Assembly (NCBI RefSeq): GCF_030733385.1
Contig: NZ_JASHJC010000010.1
Location: 107,563 to 171,562, forward strand
From: Roseovarius sp. MMSF_3359
GTDB taxonomy: Bacteria > Pseudomonadota > Alphaproteobacteria > Rhodobacterales > Rhodobacteraceae
Length of the DNA stretch: 64,000 nucleotides
Direction: 5' to 3'
Of the stretch, positions 1-9,228 are shown piece by piece (positions within the stretch are counted from its first letter, which is position 1; the number at the start of each line of letters is the position of its first letter). The notes below the pieces were generated by a model. It did no database searches. It had not been told where the DNA came from and was given only the letters and a program-made list of their open reading frames with translations. The position numbers and the translations under genes are program-made.

Positions 1-52
1 AGAGTAATTAGGATTTTCCTATATTCCGCGTGAATTCATCCGGAGCGCCGAC

Positions 53-1198
53 ATGCCCCTCGAACACCCTTTGAACTCGCTTGGTTTCGCCAAGCCGCCC
101 GCCGAGACGCGCGTGGTCGTTGCCATGTCCGGTGGCGTCGACAGCTCGGTCGTGGCGGCGCAACTGGCCGAGGAAGGCTATGACGTGGTGGGCGTGACGC
201 TGCAGCTCTACGATCACGGGGCGGCGTTGGCCAAGAAAGGTGCGTGTTGCGCAGGCGTCGACATCCACGATGCCCGCCGTGTTGCCGAAGAGATGGGCTT
301 TCCGCATTACGTGCTCGATTACGAGAACATCTTCAAGGACGCGGTCATCGACGAGTTCGCCGACAGCTACCTGGCCGGTGCGACGCCTGTGCCCTGCATC
401 CGGTGCAATGAGCGGGTAAAGTTCAAGGACCTGCTGGAGACGGCCCGGGACCTAGAGGCCGATTGCATGGCGACCGGCCACTACATTCAGCGCAAACTGG
501 GCACTCACGGCCCCGAATTGCACTGCGCCACCGATGCAGCGCGGGACCAGAGCTATTTCCTTTTCTCCACGACACCGGAGCAACTGGACTACCTGCGCTT
601 CCCGCTCGGACACCTGCCGTCCAAGGCAGCGACCCGCGAATTGGCGGCGAAATACGGGCTTAGTGTCGCGGACAAACCCGACAGCCAGGACATCTGCTTC
701 GTGCCGAACGGTAACTACGCGAGCGTTATCGAAAAACTGCGCCCCGGAGCCGCGGAACCCGGTGACATTGTCGATATCGATGGCAATGTCCTGGGCACCC
801 ATACCGGCGTTATTCACTATACGATTGGACAACGCCGGGGCCTTGGGATCGGTGGCCTTGCCGATCCGCTCTACGTGGTCAAACTCGATGTCGACAAAAA
901 ACAGGTCATCGTCGGTCCCAAGGAACATCTGGCCACCCGCACCATTCCGGTCCGGGAGATCAACTGGCTAGGCGATGTGGCCATGACAAACCAAATGGAA
1001 TGGCATGTGTCGGTAAAGGTCCGCTCCACCCGTCCGCCGCGGGAGGCAATCATCCGCCCCATCTCGGATGGCGAGGCCGAGGTTGAACTGCTCACCCCCG
1101 AAGAGGGCGTTAGCCCGGGACAAGCCTGCGTCTTCTACGAGACCGACAGCAGCCGCATCCTCGGCGGCGGCTGGATCTGGAAAGGCACAGCAGGTTGA
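53..1198 (+). CDS. mnmA: tRNA-specific 2-thiouridylase MnmA
   Basis: Cytoplasmic enzyme that thiolates U34 of the tRNAs for Lys, Glu and Gln, taking sulfur from a persulfide relay and activating the uridine with ATP. The 381-residue product has the PP-loop SGGVDSS at residues 26-32. Cys118 in PCIRCNE and Cys215 in DSQDICF match the two catalytic cysteines of the family. Length is normal. The ATG at 53 follows GGAG seven bases upstream, which fixes the start. A TusA-family sulfur carrier is also encoded in the window (29320), but nothing here shows the two act together. The gene stands alone; the next gene is on the opposite strand. Confidence 0.95.
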   Translation: MPLEHPLNSLGFAKPPAETRVVVAMSGGVDSSVVAAQLAEEGYDVVGVTLQLYDHGAALAKKGACCAGVDIHDARRVAEEMGFPHYVLDYENIFKDAVIDEFADSYLAGATPVPCIRCNERVKFKDLLETARDLEADCMATGHYIQRKLGTHGPELHCATDAARDQSYFLFSTTPEQLDYLRFPLGHLPSKAATRELAAKYGLSVADKPDSQDICFVPNGNYASVIEKLRPGAAEPGDIVDIDGNVLGTHTGVIHYTIGQRRGLGIGGLADPLYVVKLDVDKKQVIVGPKEHLATRTIPVREINWLGDVAMTNQMEWHVSVKVRSTRPPREAIIRPISDGEAEVELLTPEEGVSPGQACVFYETDSSRILGGGWIWKGTAG

Positions 1199-1239
1199 CA
1201 AGCTACCAAATTGAGTTCGCTACGCTCACGCTCGATATT

Positions 1240-1363
1240 GTGCGCTTGCGCGCCGCAAGTCACAGTCGAAATCGCACGAAACGGATCGGGCCAATTGCGG
1301 CTGGCGGCCCGAGGAAGAAGCCGGAGGCGGATGACGAGATATCAAGCGTGCGCGCAAGCGCAC
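1240..1363. repeat. long-range inverted repeat downstream of mnmA
   Basis: The arms GTGCGCTTGCGCGC (1240-1253) and GCGCGCAAGCGCAC (1350-1363) are exact reverse complements separated by about 96 bases. They lie in the 181-base gap between mnmA and the convergent PLP-enzyme gene. They could form a long hairpin in read-through transcripts from either side. There is no T-run, so a terminator role is only a guess. No gene was recognised in this gap. Confidence 0.4.
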
Positions 1364-1379
1364 CCATTTTGGTAACGGT

Positions 1380-2522
1380 CTATCCGCGCAGTGCCTGATC
1401 AAGATCGGAGATCAGATCATCTACGTGCTCGATCCCCACTGAAATCCTCAGGAGGTTATCCGGAATACCCGTGTCCGGCTCGACGGTGTGCCGATGCTCC
1501 ACCAGGCTTTCAACGCCCCCAAGCGACGTGGCCCGATGGATCAGCCGGAGCCGCCCTGACGCCGCCAATGCCGCCTCGCGTCCGCCGCGCACCAGCACGG
1601 ACATCAGGTAGCCATAGCCGCCCACCATCTGCCGGGCTGCCGCCTCATGACCCTCGTGCTCGGGCAAGCCGGGATACAAGACGCTTTCCACAGCGTCATG
1701 TGAGATCAGGAACTCGGCGATTGCCTGCGCATTGCGGCACATCCGTTCGATCCGGAGCGGCAATGTCCGCATACCCCGCAGGAGAAGCCATGCCTCGAAC
1801 GGCCCGAGGATTGCCCCGGCCCCATGGCGATCATCCAGGATCGCCTGCCACACCGCGTTTTCGGGATCAGCGCAGGACAACACACCGGCCAGCACATCCG
1901 TATGCCCGTTGATCGCCTTCGTCGCCGAATGCATGACGATATCCGCGCCGAGCTCCAGCGGGCGCATCAGGACCGGTGTCGCCGCGGTGGCATCCACCGC
2001 CAGGATCGCCCCGGCGTCCCGGGCCAACCGCGCAGCGGCGGCGATATCCGCCACTTTCAGCCAAGGGTTGGACGGCACCTCGATCCAGATCAGATCGGCG
2101 GCAGACGCGCATGCCGCCTCAAGCGCGGCCCCGTCGGCGGCATCCACCTCGTTCAGCGTGATCCCGCGACGGGTGCAGAAACGCCGGATCCAGGCCGTTG
2201 CCCCCCAGTAGATTCCCGATTGCACCACCACGCGACCCCCGCCTGGGACCGTCCGAAACAGTGCCGCGATCGCCGCCATGCCACTTGGGAAAAGTCGCGT
2301 CTGGGCGGCGCCCTCCAACTGGCGCAGCACCTCTTCGGCCTGACGCACCGTGTCATTGTGGTCACGGCCATAGGTGTTGTCGTCGCGCAGCAGATCGTTT
2401 TCGGCCCCGCGCAAATAGGTCGTGGCAAGATGAATGCCCGGTGTCACCCCGGCACTTGCCGCGTCGATGGCCCCGGCCGCACGGGCCGCGACCGTTGCCG
2501 GCTTCAACGTCTCATCGGTCAT
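1380..2522 (-). CDS. trans-sulfuration family PLP-dependent enzyme (cystathionine gamma-synthase/lyase-like)
   Basis: PLP enzyme of the Cys/Met metabolism family, whose members make or break cystathionine, homocysteine or methionine side chains. About 380 residues from the preferred start MTDETLKP. The PLP lysine is Lys202 in the segment HSATKAINGH; EVPSNPWL and the IHLATTYLR start are also typical. An in-frame start 13 codons upstream (2561) would run into the preceding gene, so 2522 is preferred. It is the last gene of a tight minus-strand group with an anmK gene and a racemase-like gene; only 8 bases separate it from the latter. The substrate cannot be read from sequence: cystathionine beta-lyase, gamma-synthase and gamma-lyase are all possible. 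Confidence 0.85.
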   Translation of the reverse strand: MTDETLKPATVAARAAGAIDAASAGVTPGIHLATTYLRGAENDLLRDDNTYGRDHNDTVRQAEEVLRQLEGAAQTRLFPSGMAAIAALFRTVPGGGRVVVQSGIYWGATAWIRRFCTRRGITLNEVDAADGAALEAACASAADLIWIEVPSNPWLKVADIAAAARLARDAGAILAVDATAATPVLMRPLELGADIVMHSATKAINGHTDVLAGVLSCADPENAVWQAILDDRHGAGAILGPFEAWLLLRGMRTLPLRIERMCRNAQAIAEFLISHDAVESVLYPGLPEHEGHEAAARQMVGGYGYLMSVLVRGGREAALAASGRLRLIHRATSLGGVESLVEHRHTVEPDTGIPDNLLRISVGIEHVDDLISDLDQALRG

Positions 2523-2530
2523 CGCATCCT

Positions 2531-3265
2531 CTATATCTGGAACAGGCGCCCCGGACCCCACCCTGTGGCCGGAATGCCCGCTTTCTTGAGCAGATGCCAG
2601 ATCAAAGCCAGGTTCGAACTTATGACCGGCATCGACAATTCATCCTCGGCATGGTCGATAACCTCGAAACTGCCAAGATTGGTGCAACTGGCAAAGACCG
2701 CCTCAACGCCCTCGGCCCGTCCAACCTCCAACATCGCCTTCAAGGTCGACCGCTGCGCAATCCGCGCGACCTGCCGATCGTCGGCCTCGCCAAAGCTCAA
2801 CTCCTGCGCCGTCTCGATCCCGTGATCCGCCAGGAATGCCCGCATGGGCGCGGCCACCTCCGCGGTATAGGGCGTCACCAAACCAATCCGTTTGACCCTG
2901 AGCGCCTGGAGCGCGGCAATCACGGCGCTGATCGGGTTCGTCACCGGCACATTCGACTGAACACTTTGTACCTGGCGCTCGACCCCGTCCGGCCCGATGA
3001 AAACTGAGGCAGAGGTGCAGCCATAGGCAATTGCGCGCAACTCCGCGGGAAGAAGGCGCGCCGATTCCGGCATCAATTCCGCCATTGCCTTGAGCGATGA
3101 GGGTGTCACCGTCGGGTGCGATTCAATCCGGCTGTGCATCAGGTTGACGCCGCGCCCCTCCAGAACCTGCCGCGCCTCGTATTCCAGCGTCTCATCCGTG
3201 CTCAGTACGATCATTCCAAGGCGCCGGCCCCCGCCCGCGCCCCCGTCAAACATCACGTTCCCCAT
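2531..3265 (-). CDS. Asp/Glu racemase superfamily protein, maleate cis-trans isomerase-like
   Basis: A 244-residue cytoplasmic protein. It has the two active-site cysteines of the maleate isomerase/arylmalonate decarboxylase/racemase superfamily: Cys83 in AYGCTSAS and Cys194 in ASCTNLGS. The spacing and flanking residues fit maleate isomerases better than amino-acid racemases. The TAA stop of anmK overlaps the ATG by one base (TAATG), which indicates translational coupling. Neighbours are anmK upstream and a trans-sulfuration enzyme downstream, not the usual nicotinate or maleamate degradation genes, so the substrate is open. Racemase activity on Asp or Glu is the main alternative. Confidence 0.8.
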   Translation of the reverse strand: MGNVMFDGGAGGGRRLGMIVLSTDETLEYEARQVLEGRGVNLMHSRIESHPTVTPSSLKAMAELMPESARLLPAELRAIAYGCTSASVFIGPDGVERQVQSVQSNVPVTNPISAVIAALQALRVKRIGLVTPYTAEVAAPMRAFLADHGIETAQELSFGEADDRQVARIAQRSTLKAMLEVGRAEGVEAVFASCTNLGSFEVIDHAEDELSMPVISSNLALIWHLLKKAGIPATGWGPGRLFQI

Positions 3266-4377
3266 TACGCGATCCTCTCTGTTGCCCCCGGTCTGCTGAC
3301 TATACCGCCGGAAACCGCCGCGCGCACCCCTGTTGTGCCGGGACAGGATGTGGGCAAGCCGCGCAGCACCCGCACGGCCAGGTGGGCGAAGGCCTGCGCT
3401 TCAAGCATGTCACCGTCAAGCCCCACCGCTTCGACCGGATCGACCGGGCAATCAAGACTGACCCGGAGCATCTCCATCAAGACGGGGTTATGGCGTCCGC
3501 CCCCGGTGACCAACAGGCGCGCAGGCGGGGACGGGCAATGCTCCATGCCCTTCAAGACCGCCGCGGCACTCATCCCCGCAAGCGTGGCGACCGCATCGAC
3601 ATCGGACAGCTCGTGCACCAGGCCGATCATGTCGGCAAAGGCATCCCGATCGAGGGATTTGGGGGGGATCTTCGCGAAGTAACTTTCCTGCAGGAACAAC
3701 TCCAACGCCCCCTGCGCCACCGTCCCCTGCCGCGCAAGCGCCCCGTCGCGGTCAAACGGCTCCCCCCGCCGCGCCGTCATCAGATCGTTGATCGGCGCAT
3801 TGGCGGGCCCCGTGTCAAAGGCCAGCAGCGCCCCCACCTCTTCCGGGCGGTCCTTGCGCGGATCGACCCAGGTGAGGTTCCCGACCCCGCCAAGGTTCAG
3901 AAAGGCAATCGGCGCCTCGGCCCCGATCCACTTGGCGCAGGCGAAATGAAAGAACGGGGCAAGCGGCGCCCCCTGCCCGCCCAGATCCATATCAGCCGAC
4001 CGGAAATCCCAGACCACCGGCAGATCCAGCGCATGGGCCAGTGCCGCCCCATCGCCCACCTGATGCGTGCCGCGCCCGCCCGGTTCATGCGCAAGCGTCT
4101 GACCGTGAAACCCGACAAGCCCGGCGCTTTTGAAACCCGAAAGCACCTCCTCATGCACGGCCTGCACCACGCTGGCAGCCGTGGCGATATCATCCCCCGG
4201 CCAGAGCCCAAGTGCTGACCTCAGGGTGGCTTGCTCGTCGGGCGTGTAGGCACGATAGGTGCTGTCACCAAAGGCGTGGATCACCTCGCCATCGGTCTCG
4301 ACCATCGCCGCATCGACCCCGTCAAGCGACGTCCCCGACATCGCCCCCAGTGCCCAGATGCGCCCTGCCTTCAACAT
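3265..4377 (-). CDS. anmK: anhydro-N-acetylmuramic acid kinase AnmK
   Basis: Cytoplasmic kinase of cell-wall recycling. It opens and phosphorylates 1,6-anhydro-MurNAc to MurNAc-6-phosphate using ATP. The product has the N-terminal phosphate-binding motif [12 protein letters not shown], then [36 protein letters not shown] and [12 protein letters not shown], all hallmarks of AnmK. Length is about 370 residues. The ATG at 4377 was chosen because homology begins just after MLKAGRIW; the frame stays open upstream to 4647, but that stretch crosses the divergent tyrS gene. It shares a short promoter region with tyrS and is the first gene of the minus-strand group. Confidence 0.93.
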   Translation of the reverse strand: MLKAGRIWALGAMSGTSLDGVDAAMVETDGEVIHAFGDSTYRAYTPDEQATLRSALGLWPGDDIATAASVVQAVHEEVLSGFKSAGLVGFHGQTLAHEPGGRGTHQVGDGAALAHALDLPVVWDFRSADMDLGGQGAPLAPFFHFACAKWIGAEAPIAFLNLGGVGNLTWVDPRKDRPEEVGALLAFDTGPANAPINDLMTARRGEPFDRDGALARQGTVAQGALELFLQESYFAKIPPKSLDRDAFADMIGLVHELSDVDAVATLAGMSAAAVLKGMEHCPSPPARLLVTGGGRHNPVLMEMLRVSLDCPVDPVEAVGLDGDMLEAQAFAHLAVRVLRGLPTSCPGTTGVRAAVSGGIVSRPGATERIA

Positions 4378-4440
4378 GGCCTTTTCCTTCGTGAAAACCC
4401 TGCCTATACATGCCCGGCAAATCAGCATCGGACAAGCACA

Positions 4441-5694
4441 ATGACCTACCACCCCAAATCGGAATTCATGAATGTCATGATCAGCCGCGGCTTCCTCGCC
4501 GATTGCACCGATTACCAAGGGCTGGATGACGCGATGCTGGCGGGGGTCGTGCCAACATATATCGGCTATGACGCCACGGCGCAGTCGCTTCATGTGGGTC
4601 ATCTGCTGAACATCATGATGCTGCGCTGGCTGCAGAAGACGGGCCATAAACCGATCACGCTCATGGGCGGCGGCACCACCAAGGTCGGCGACCCGAGTTT
4701 CCGGTCCGACGAGCGTCCCCTCTTAGGCCCAGAGCAGATCGACAGCAACATCGCCGGCATGCAGCAGGTGTTTGCAAAATACCTCGACTATGGCGACGGC
4801 CCAACCGACGCGATCATGCTCAACAATGCCGAATGGCTCGATGGGTTGAACTACCTCGATTTCCTGCGCGACATCGGGCGGCATTTCTCGGTCAACCGGA
4901 TGCTGTCGTTTGAATCGGTCAAATCCCGGCTCGATCGCGAGCAATCGCTCAGTTTCCTCGAATTCAACTACATGATCCTGCAGGCCTATGACTTCATGGA
5001 GCTCAATCGCCGCTATGGCTGCCGCTTGCAGATGGGCGGCAGCGATCAATGGGGCAACATCGTCAACGGGATCGACTTGACGCGTCGGGTGATCGACCAG
5101 GAGGTCTTTGGCCTGACCTCGCTCCTGCTGACCACGTCTGACGGCAAGAAGATGGGCAAGAGCCAGGGCGGCGCGATGTGGCTCAACGCCGACATGCTCA
5201 GCCCCTACGAATTCTGGCAGTTCTGGCGCAACACGACCGATGCCGACACGGGCCGGTTCCTCAAGCTCTACACCGAGCTGCCGCTGGACGAGTGCAACCG
5301 CTTTGGCGCGCTGGCAGGATCCGAGATCAACGAGGCCAAGATCATCCTCGCCAATGAGGTCACCAGCCTCCTGCACGGCGCGGCAGCGGCCCAGGCCGCC
5401 GAGGCCACCGCGCGCGAAGTGTTCGAAAAGGGCGGTGTGGGCGACGACCTTCCCACAATCGAACTTTCGGCATCCGATCTGGGCGATGGCATTTCGGTCG
5501 TGCAACTGATTGTGAAGTCCGGCCTCGCCAAATCCGGCAAAGAGGCCAAACGCCTTATATCTGAGAATGGCGCCCGCCTGGACGATGCGCCCCTGACCGA
5601 TGCGGGGCTAATGATCGACGCGGCGGCCCTGTCGTCGCCTATCAAACTGAGCGCCGGCAAAAAGCGCCACGCCCTGGTGCGCCTCGCGAACTAA
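4441..5694 (+). CDS. tyrS: tyrosyl-tRNA synthetase
   Basis: Class I aminoacyl-tRNA synthetase charging tRNA-Tyr, 417 residues, the usual length for the bacterial TyrS type. The HIGH-type motif is HVGH (residues 51-54) and the KMSKS-type motif is KMGKS near residue 238. A C-terminal S4 RNA-binding domain includes [19 protein letters not shown]. The ATG at 4441 gives [10 protein letters not shown], as expected for the family. A GC-rich hairpin without a T-run follows the stop codon. Confidence 0.95.
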   Translation: MTYHPKSEFMNVMISRGFLADCTDYQGLDDAMLAGVVPTYIGYDATAQSLHVGHLLNIMMLRWLQKTGHKPITLMGGGTTKVGDPSFRSDERPLLGPEQIDSNIAGMQQVFAKYLDYGDGPTDAIMLNNAEWLDGLNYLDFLRDIGRHFSVNRMLSFESVKSRLDREQSLSFLEFNYMILQAYDFMELNRRYGCRLQMGGSDQWGNIVNGIDLTRRVIDQEVFGLTSLLLTTSDGKKMGKSQGGAMWLNADMLSPYEFWQFWRNTTDADTGRFLKLYTELPLDECNRFGALAGSEINEAKIILANEVTSLLHGAAAAQAAEATAREVFEKGGVGDDLPTIELSASDLGDGISVVQLIVKSGLAKSGKEAKRLISENGARLDDAPLTDAGLMIDAAALSSPIKLSAGKKRHALVRLAN

Positions 5695-5698
5695 CTCA

Positions 5699-5731
5699 CC
5701 TCAGGGCGGGTTCAGCAACCTCCGCCCGAGG
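5699..5731 (+). terminator. hairpin after tyrS, possible terminator
   Basis: CCTC-A-GGGCGG (5699-5709) pairs with CCGCCC-GAGG (5722-5731) around a 12-base loop, with one bulged A. It starts five bases after the tyrS stop. No T-run follows, so intrinsic termination is uncertain. The hairpin may instead shape the leader of the next gene. Confidence 0.4.
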
Positions 5732-5773
5732 GACACAGAAGTGGTTTCGCGTATTGCTAAGGATGAGAATCAC

Positions 5774-6430
5774 GTGTTGAAAATGGCATCTCTGGTAACG
5801 GCACTTCTTTCTCTCCTCCCGGTTTCCGCGAAGGCCGAAGCCGAACCCGACGCGGGCAGGAACTGGATTCTCGCAACCTCCGAACATTCGGCCAAGTGGC
5901 AGCCTTCGGGCCAACTCGACCTGCCAAGCGGAACGATCTTTATCGGTGATCCGTCATGGGGCGACGACTATCATCTGCGTGGCGCAAAGACCGTTCCGGT
6001 GGCACGGCTTGATGTATGGCTTCTGGTTTCCAACAACGATGAGCAGGTCCATGCCGTCTGGCTCGAAGCAAACGGCACCCTCCCGGTCACGGTTGGTGAC
6101 CACATAGACTTTGGCACTGACAGCGCGTATTTCGCCCTGGGAGACTTGGCCACGGGGCAAGCCATCGCCGATATCGGTGATCTGAACCTGCCTACGGTCC
6201 CTGACAGTTTCGAGTTCTTTCTGCCGCATGTTCAGAACTTTGGCTTCGCCGCGATCTGGCTCGAGGTGCCGCCAAATGATCTGCCGGTGCTTGCCGTAGA
6301 AACCAAGCAGGACGGGGCGCTGAAGGCGGTCTGGACCAAAGATAGCGCGGGGGATCTGTCGGGGATCCTGATCGACATCACCGGTCGCGCATCGGATCAA
6401 CAGTTTCTCGACACTCTGGTGGGGCAATAA
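5774..6430 (+). CDS. exported protein of unknown function, faintly DUF4241-like
   Basis: The product starts with an apparent signal peptide, LKMASLVTALLSLLPVSAKA, so it is probably secreted or periplasmic. The mature part is about 195 residues, acidic and rich in Trp and Asp, with no catalytic motif that I recognise. The segment LPSGTIFIGDPSWGDD followed by VPVARLDVWLLV recalls the start of DUF4241 proteins, but the match is weak and from memory. The GTG at 5774 is preferred because it places the signal peptide at the N terminus; an in-frame GTG at 5741 would add eleven residues before it. It lies between tyrS and the arsenic operon and shows no functional link to either. Confidence 0.6.
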   Translation: MLKMASLVTALLSLLPVSAKAEAEPDAGRNWILATSEHSAKWQPSGQLDLPSGTIFIGDPSWGDDYHLRGAKTVPVARLDVWLLVSNNDEQVHAVWLEANGTLPVTVGDHIDFGTDSAYFALGDLATGQAIADIGDLNLPTVPDSFEFFLPHVQNFGFAAIWLEVPPNDLPVLAVETKQDGALKAVWTKDSAGDLSGILIDITGRASDQQFLDTLVGQ

Positions 6431-6496
6431 ACCCGTTTGTCGCGCCGGAACCGCAGCGTTTTTTCGTAACTTTTACACAAGGTACGCGGCGAACGC

Positions 6497-6539
6497 TTGA
6501 CCCGTCAAAAATATATCCATAATTCATGATATATGGATA
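6497..6539 (+). promoter_or_regulatory. arsR promoter and overlapping ArsR operator
   Basis: A -35-like TTGACC (6497-6502) and a -10-like CATAAT (6518-6523), spaced 15 bases apart, precede arsR. The inverted repeat TATCCATA (6514-6521) / TATGGATA (6532-6539) covers the -10 element and the ATG at 6533. This is the expected layout for autorepression by an ArsR dimer that leaves DNA when As(III) binds. Initiation 7-8 bases after the -10 would leave almost no 5' leader, and there is no Shine-Dalgarno sequence, so the mRNA may be leaderless. Confidence 0.6.
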
Positions 6540-6865
6540 AGATAGAATCTCTCGCGGCCTTTTCGGCCCTGTCGCAACCCACACGTCTGGACGCCTTCCG
6601 TTTGCTGGTACGGGCCGGAACGGACGGGATGACCGCGGGCGACATCGCGACCCATCTTGACGTGAAACAGAACACTATGTCCGCCAATCTCTCGGTCCTC
6701 ACCCAGGCAGGCCTTTTGCGCAACAGCCGCGAGGGCCGCTCGATCCGCTATTTCGCTGATCTCAATGGGATACGTGGGCTTCTGGGTTTCCTGATGGAGG
6801 ATTGCTGCGGCGGAAATCCCGCGCTTTGCCAACCGCTTATCCGCGAAATCGCCTGTCCCTGCTGA
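6533..6865 (+). CDS. arsR: ArsR family metal(loid)-responsive repressor
   Basis: A 110-residue winged-helix repressor. Residues 1-90 read as an ArsR domain (LAAFSALSQPTRLDAFRLL, then ITHLDVKQNTMSANLSVL-like recognition helix and a GRSIRYF wing). The typical ELCVCDL metal-binding helix is absent. The cysteines are at the C terminus instead (EDCCGGNPALC and IACPC), so As(III) is probably sensed there, as in some non-classical ArsR types. It is followed after 17 bases by arsC and then aqpS, and is preceded by its own palindrome. Confidence 0.88.
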   Translation: MDKIESLAAFSALSQPTRLDAFRLLVRAGTDGMTAGDIATHLDVKQNTMSANLSVLTQAGLLRNSREGRSIRYFADLNGIRGLLGFLMEDCCGGNPALCQPLIREIACPC

Positions 6866-6882
6866 CCAACGGTACCTGCCCC

Positions 6883-7386
6883 ATGTCCGACAACATCAAG
6901 AATGTCCTCTTTCTTTGCACCGGCAATTCCGCCCGGTCGCTTCTTGCCGAGGCCATCCTCAGCCGCGAAGGACAAGGCAGGTTTCATGCCTACTCCGCAG
7001 GCTCCCAACCCACCGGCACGCCCAACCCCCATGCCATCGCGCTGCTGGACCGGCTCAACTACCGGACCGATACCCTGCGCTCCAAAAGCTGGGACGAATT
7101 CGCCGCACCCGACGCGCCCAAGATGGATTTGATCTTTACCGTCTGTGACGCCGCCGCATCGGAGACCTGCCCGATCTGGCCCGGGCAGCCGGTCAGCGCC
7201 CATTGGGGCTTGCCGGACCCTGCCGCCGTCATCGGGTCCGACGCCGAGATCGCGCGGGCCTTCGAAGCGGCCTACCGCATTCTTCACAACCGGATTGACC
7301 GCTTTGCCAATCTGCCGATGGCAGAAATGGATGCGCGCAGCCTCCGGCAGAAACTCGCCCTGATCGGCATGGACCAAGACACATAA
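6883..7386 (+). CDS. arsC: arsenate reductase, low-molecular-weight phosphatase type
   Basis: Reduces As(V) to As(III) in the cytoplasm. The 167-residue product begins with the phosphatase-type loop LFLCTGNSARS (CX5R motif), followed by a second cysteine in FTVCDAA and a third in ETCPIWPG. The latter two fit the cysteine relay of thioredoxin- or glutathione-coupled LMW-PTP arsenate reductases. The ATG at 6883 was chosen; the open frame runs back to 6802 but would overlap arsR. It sits between arsR and aqpS in one transcription unit. Confidence 0.9.
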   Translation: MSDNIKNVLFLCTGNSARSLLAEAILSREGQGRFHAYSAGSQPTGTPNPHAIALLDRLNYRTDTLRSKSWDEFAAPDAPKMDLIFTVCDAAASETCPIWPGQPVSAHWGLPDPAAVIGSDAEIARAFEAAYRILHNRIDRFANLPMAEMDARSLRQKLALIGMDQDT

Positions 7387-7396
7387 GGACACCTGA

Positions 7397-8071
7397 ATGA
7401 CCTTCGACCTGCCCCGCCGCCTCACCGCCGAGGCGCTTGGAACCTGCCTGCTCGTTGCCACTGTCGTCGGCTCCGGGATCATGGCCGATACGTTGACTGA
7501 TGACGTCGCCCTGGCGCTTCTGGGCAACACGATCCCGACGGGTGCTATCCTCGTCGTGCTCATCACCATCCTCGGGCCGATCTCGGGGGCGCATTTCAAC
7601 CCCGCCGTCACCCTCGCCTTTGCCCTGCGGCGCGAAGCCCCGTTGGCCGAGGTTATCCCCTACATGGCCGCCCAGATCGCGGGCGGGCTGGCGGGCAGCA
7701 TCCTCGCCCACGCCATGTTCAATCTCGATCTGGTGCAGATCTCTCAGACCGCGCGCACCGGCGGCCCGCAATGGATTGCCGAAATCGTCGCGACCTTTGG
7801 CCTGGTGGGCATCATTCTTGCCGGGATCCGCTTCCGTGCCGAGGCGGTGCCGTGGTTGGTCGGCCTCTATATCACCGCCGCCTACTGGTTCACCGCGTCC
7901 ACGTCCTTCGCCAATCCGGCGGTGACCATCGGCCGCGGGATCAGTGATACATTCGCCGGGATCGCGCCCGCGGATGTACCCGCATTCATCATCGCCCAGA
8001 TCGTCGGGTCGATCCTGGCGGTGCTGCTTTTCGGCTGGCTTCTGAAGGGAAACGCAAACCGCACCGGGTGA
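7397..8071 (+). CDS. aqpS: MIP-family aquaglyceroporin, arsenic-operon type
   Basis: Inner-membrane channel of 224 residues with six hydrophobic segments and both NPA boxes: HFNPAVTLA (first half) and FANPAVTIG (second half). Its place directly after arsC, where an ArsB or Acr3 pump is usually found, matches the Sinorhizobium meliloti arrangement. There AqpS lets As(III) made by ArsC leave the cell down its gradient. The SD AAGGA is seven bases before the ATG, and the gap to arsC is 10 bases. The arsenic role is inferred from context; a water or glycerol channel cannot be excluded on sequence alone. Confidence 0.88.
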   Translation: MTFDLPRRLTAEALGTCLLVATVVGSGIMADTLTDDVALALLGNTIPTGAILVVLITILGPISGAHFNPAVTLAFALRREAPLAEVIPYMAAQIAGGLAGSILAHAMFNLDLVQISQTARTGGPQWIAEIVATFGLVGIILAGIRFRAEAVPWLVGLYITAAYWFTASTSFANPAVTIGRGISDTFAGIAPADVPAFIIAQIVGSILAVLLFGWLLKGNANRTG

Positions 8072-8100
8072 ACACGCTACCGGCTCCGCACCGGGCAAGA

Positions 8101-9228
8101 TCACCCCCCCGCGCGGCTCCGCTGATCCATGGCGTCGCTGAGCACCGACTGTACCGCGTCAAGTGGCACATCAGCGGTGACAAACGCCTCCCCGATGCCG
8201 CGCGCCAGCACGAAGTGCAGTTTCCCGCTCATCATCTTCTTGTCCTGCTTCATCAACTCGATCAGCGCATCCGGCGGCGGTAATTCCCCTGGAATATCCG
8301 CTAGATCCACCTTCATCTTCATGTCGCGCAGATGGGCACGCACGCGGCTTGGATCTTCCTGCGAGCACAGCCCGAGCCGTGCCGACAGCTCAAATGCCAG
8401 CGCACAGCCAATGGCAACCCCCTCGCCATGCAAGAGCCGGTCGGAATAGCCGGTCGCCGCCTCCAGCGCGTGACAGAACGTATGGCCCAGGTTCAAAAGC
8501 GCCCGGTCGCCGGCTTCTTTCTCGTCGCGCACGACAATGTCGGCCTTCATCTCGACCGAGCGTTTGACGATGGCGATCCGCGCGGCCATATCCCCCGCCG
8601 CCGCACGTGAGGCATTCCCTTCAAGCCATTGAAAGAATTCAGAATCACCTAGAAGGCCGTACTTAACCACCTCGCCATATCCGGCCAGGTAATCGCGTTC
8701 CGTGAGCGTCCCCAGCACCTCGGTATCGGCGAGGACCAGACTGGGTTGATGAAAGGCCCCGATCAGGTTCTTGCCCTGCGGAGCGTTGATGCCCGTTTTG
8801 CCGCCAACCGAGCTGTCGACCTGGGCCAGAAGGCTCGTGGGGATCTGCACAAACCGCACCCCGCGTCGCATCACCGCTGCGGCAAAGCCCGCCAGATCAC
8901 CGATGACGCCGCCACCAAAGGCAATAACCACATCATTTCGCTCGATTTTCTCGGCCAAAAGCCATTCGACCGACCGTTCAAGATGCGGCCAGGATTTGGT
9001 GGCTTCGCCCGGCGGCAATGTCAGGGCCGTGGCAGAAATACCCGCCGCCTCAAGCCCCGCGCGCAATCCGGCCAGATGCAGTTGCGCCACGTTTTCTTCG
9101 GTGATGATCGCGACCTCGGGACGCTTCAGGAGCGGCCGGATAAGCTCACCCGCCCGGGCCAGCAGCCCTGGCCCGATCTCGATGTCATAGGCCCTGTCAC
9201 CCAGACCGACATGCACCGTTTCCATCAT
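8101..9228 (-). CDS. aroB: 3-dehydroquinate synthase
   Basis: Second enzyme of the shikimate pathway; converts DAHP to 3-dehydroquinate with NAD+ and a divalent metal. 375 residues. GGGVIGDLAGFAAAVMRRG and QIPTSLLAQVDSSVGGKTGIN form the NAD-binding core; the metal-ligand histidines lie in LNLGHTFCHALE and LLHGEGVAIG. The ATG at 9228 overlaps the aroK stop (ATGA), so the pair is translationally coupled; a second ATG follows immediately. The order aroK-aroB is the common alphaproteobacterial arrangement. Confidence 0.95.
   Translation of the reverse strand: MMETVHVGLGDRAYDIEIGPGLLARAGELIRPLLKRPEVAIITEENVAQLHLAGLRAGLEAAGISATALTLPPGEATKSWPHLERSVEWLLAEKIERNDVVIAFGGGVIGDLAGFAAAVMRRGVRFVQIPTSLLAQVDSSVGGKTGINAPQGKNLIGAFHQPSLVLADTEVLGTLTERDYLAGYGEVVKYGLLGDSEFFQWLEGNASRAAAGDMAARIAIVKRSVEMKADIVVRDEKEAGDRALLNLGHTFCHALEAATGYSDRLLHGEGVAIGCALAFELSARLGLCSQEDPSRVRAHLRDMKMKVDLADIPGELPPPDALIELMKQDKKMMSGKLHFVLARGIGEAFVTADVPLDAVQSVLSDAMDQRSRAGG

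Noticed and set aside
1199..1379. Decayed gene after mnmA
   Set aside because: No frame longer than about 60 codons with a recognisable pattern; only the inverted repeat stands out.
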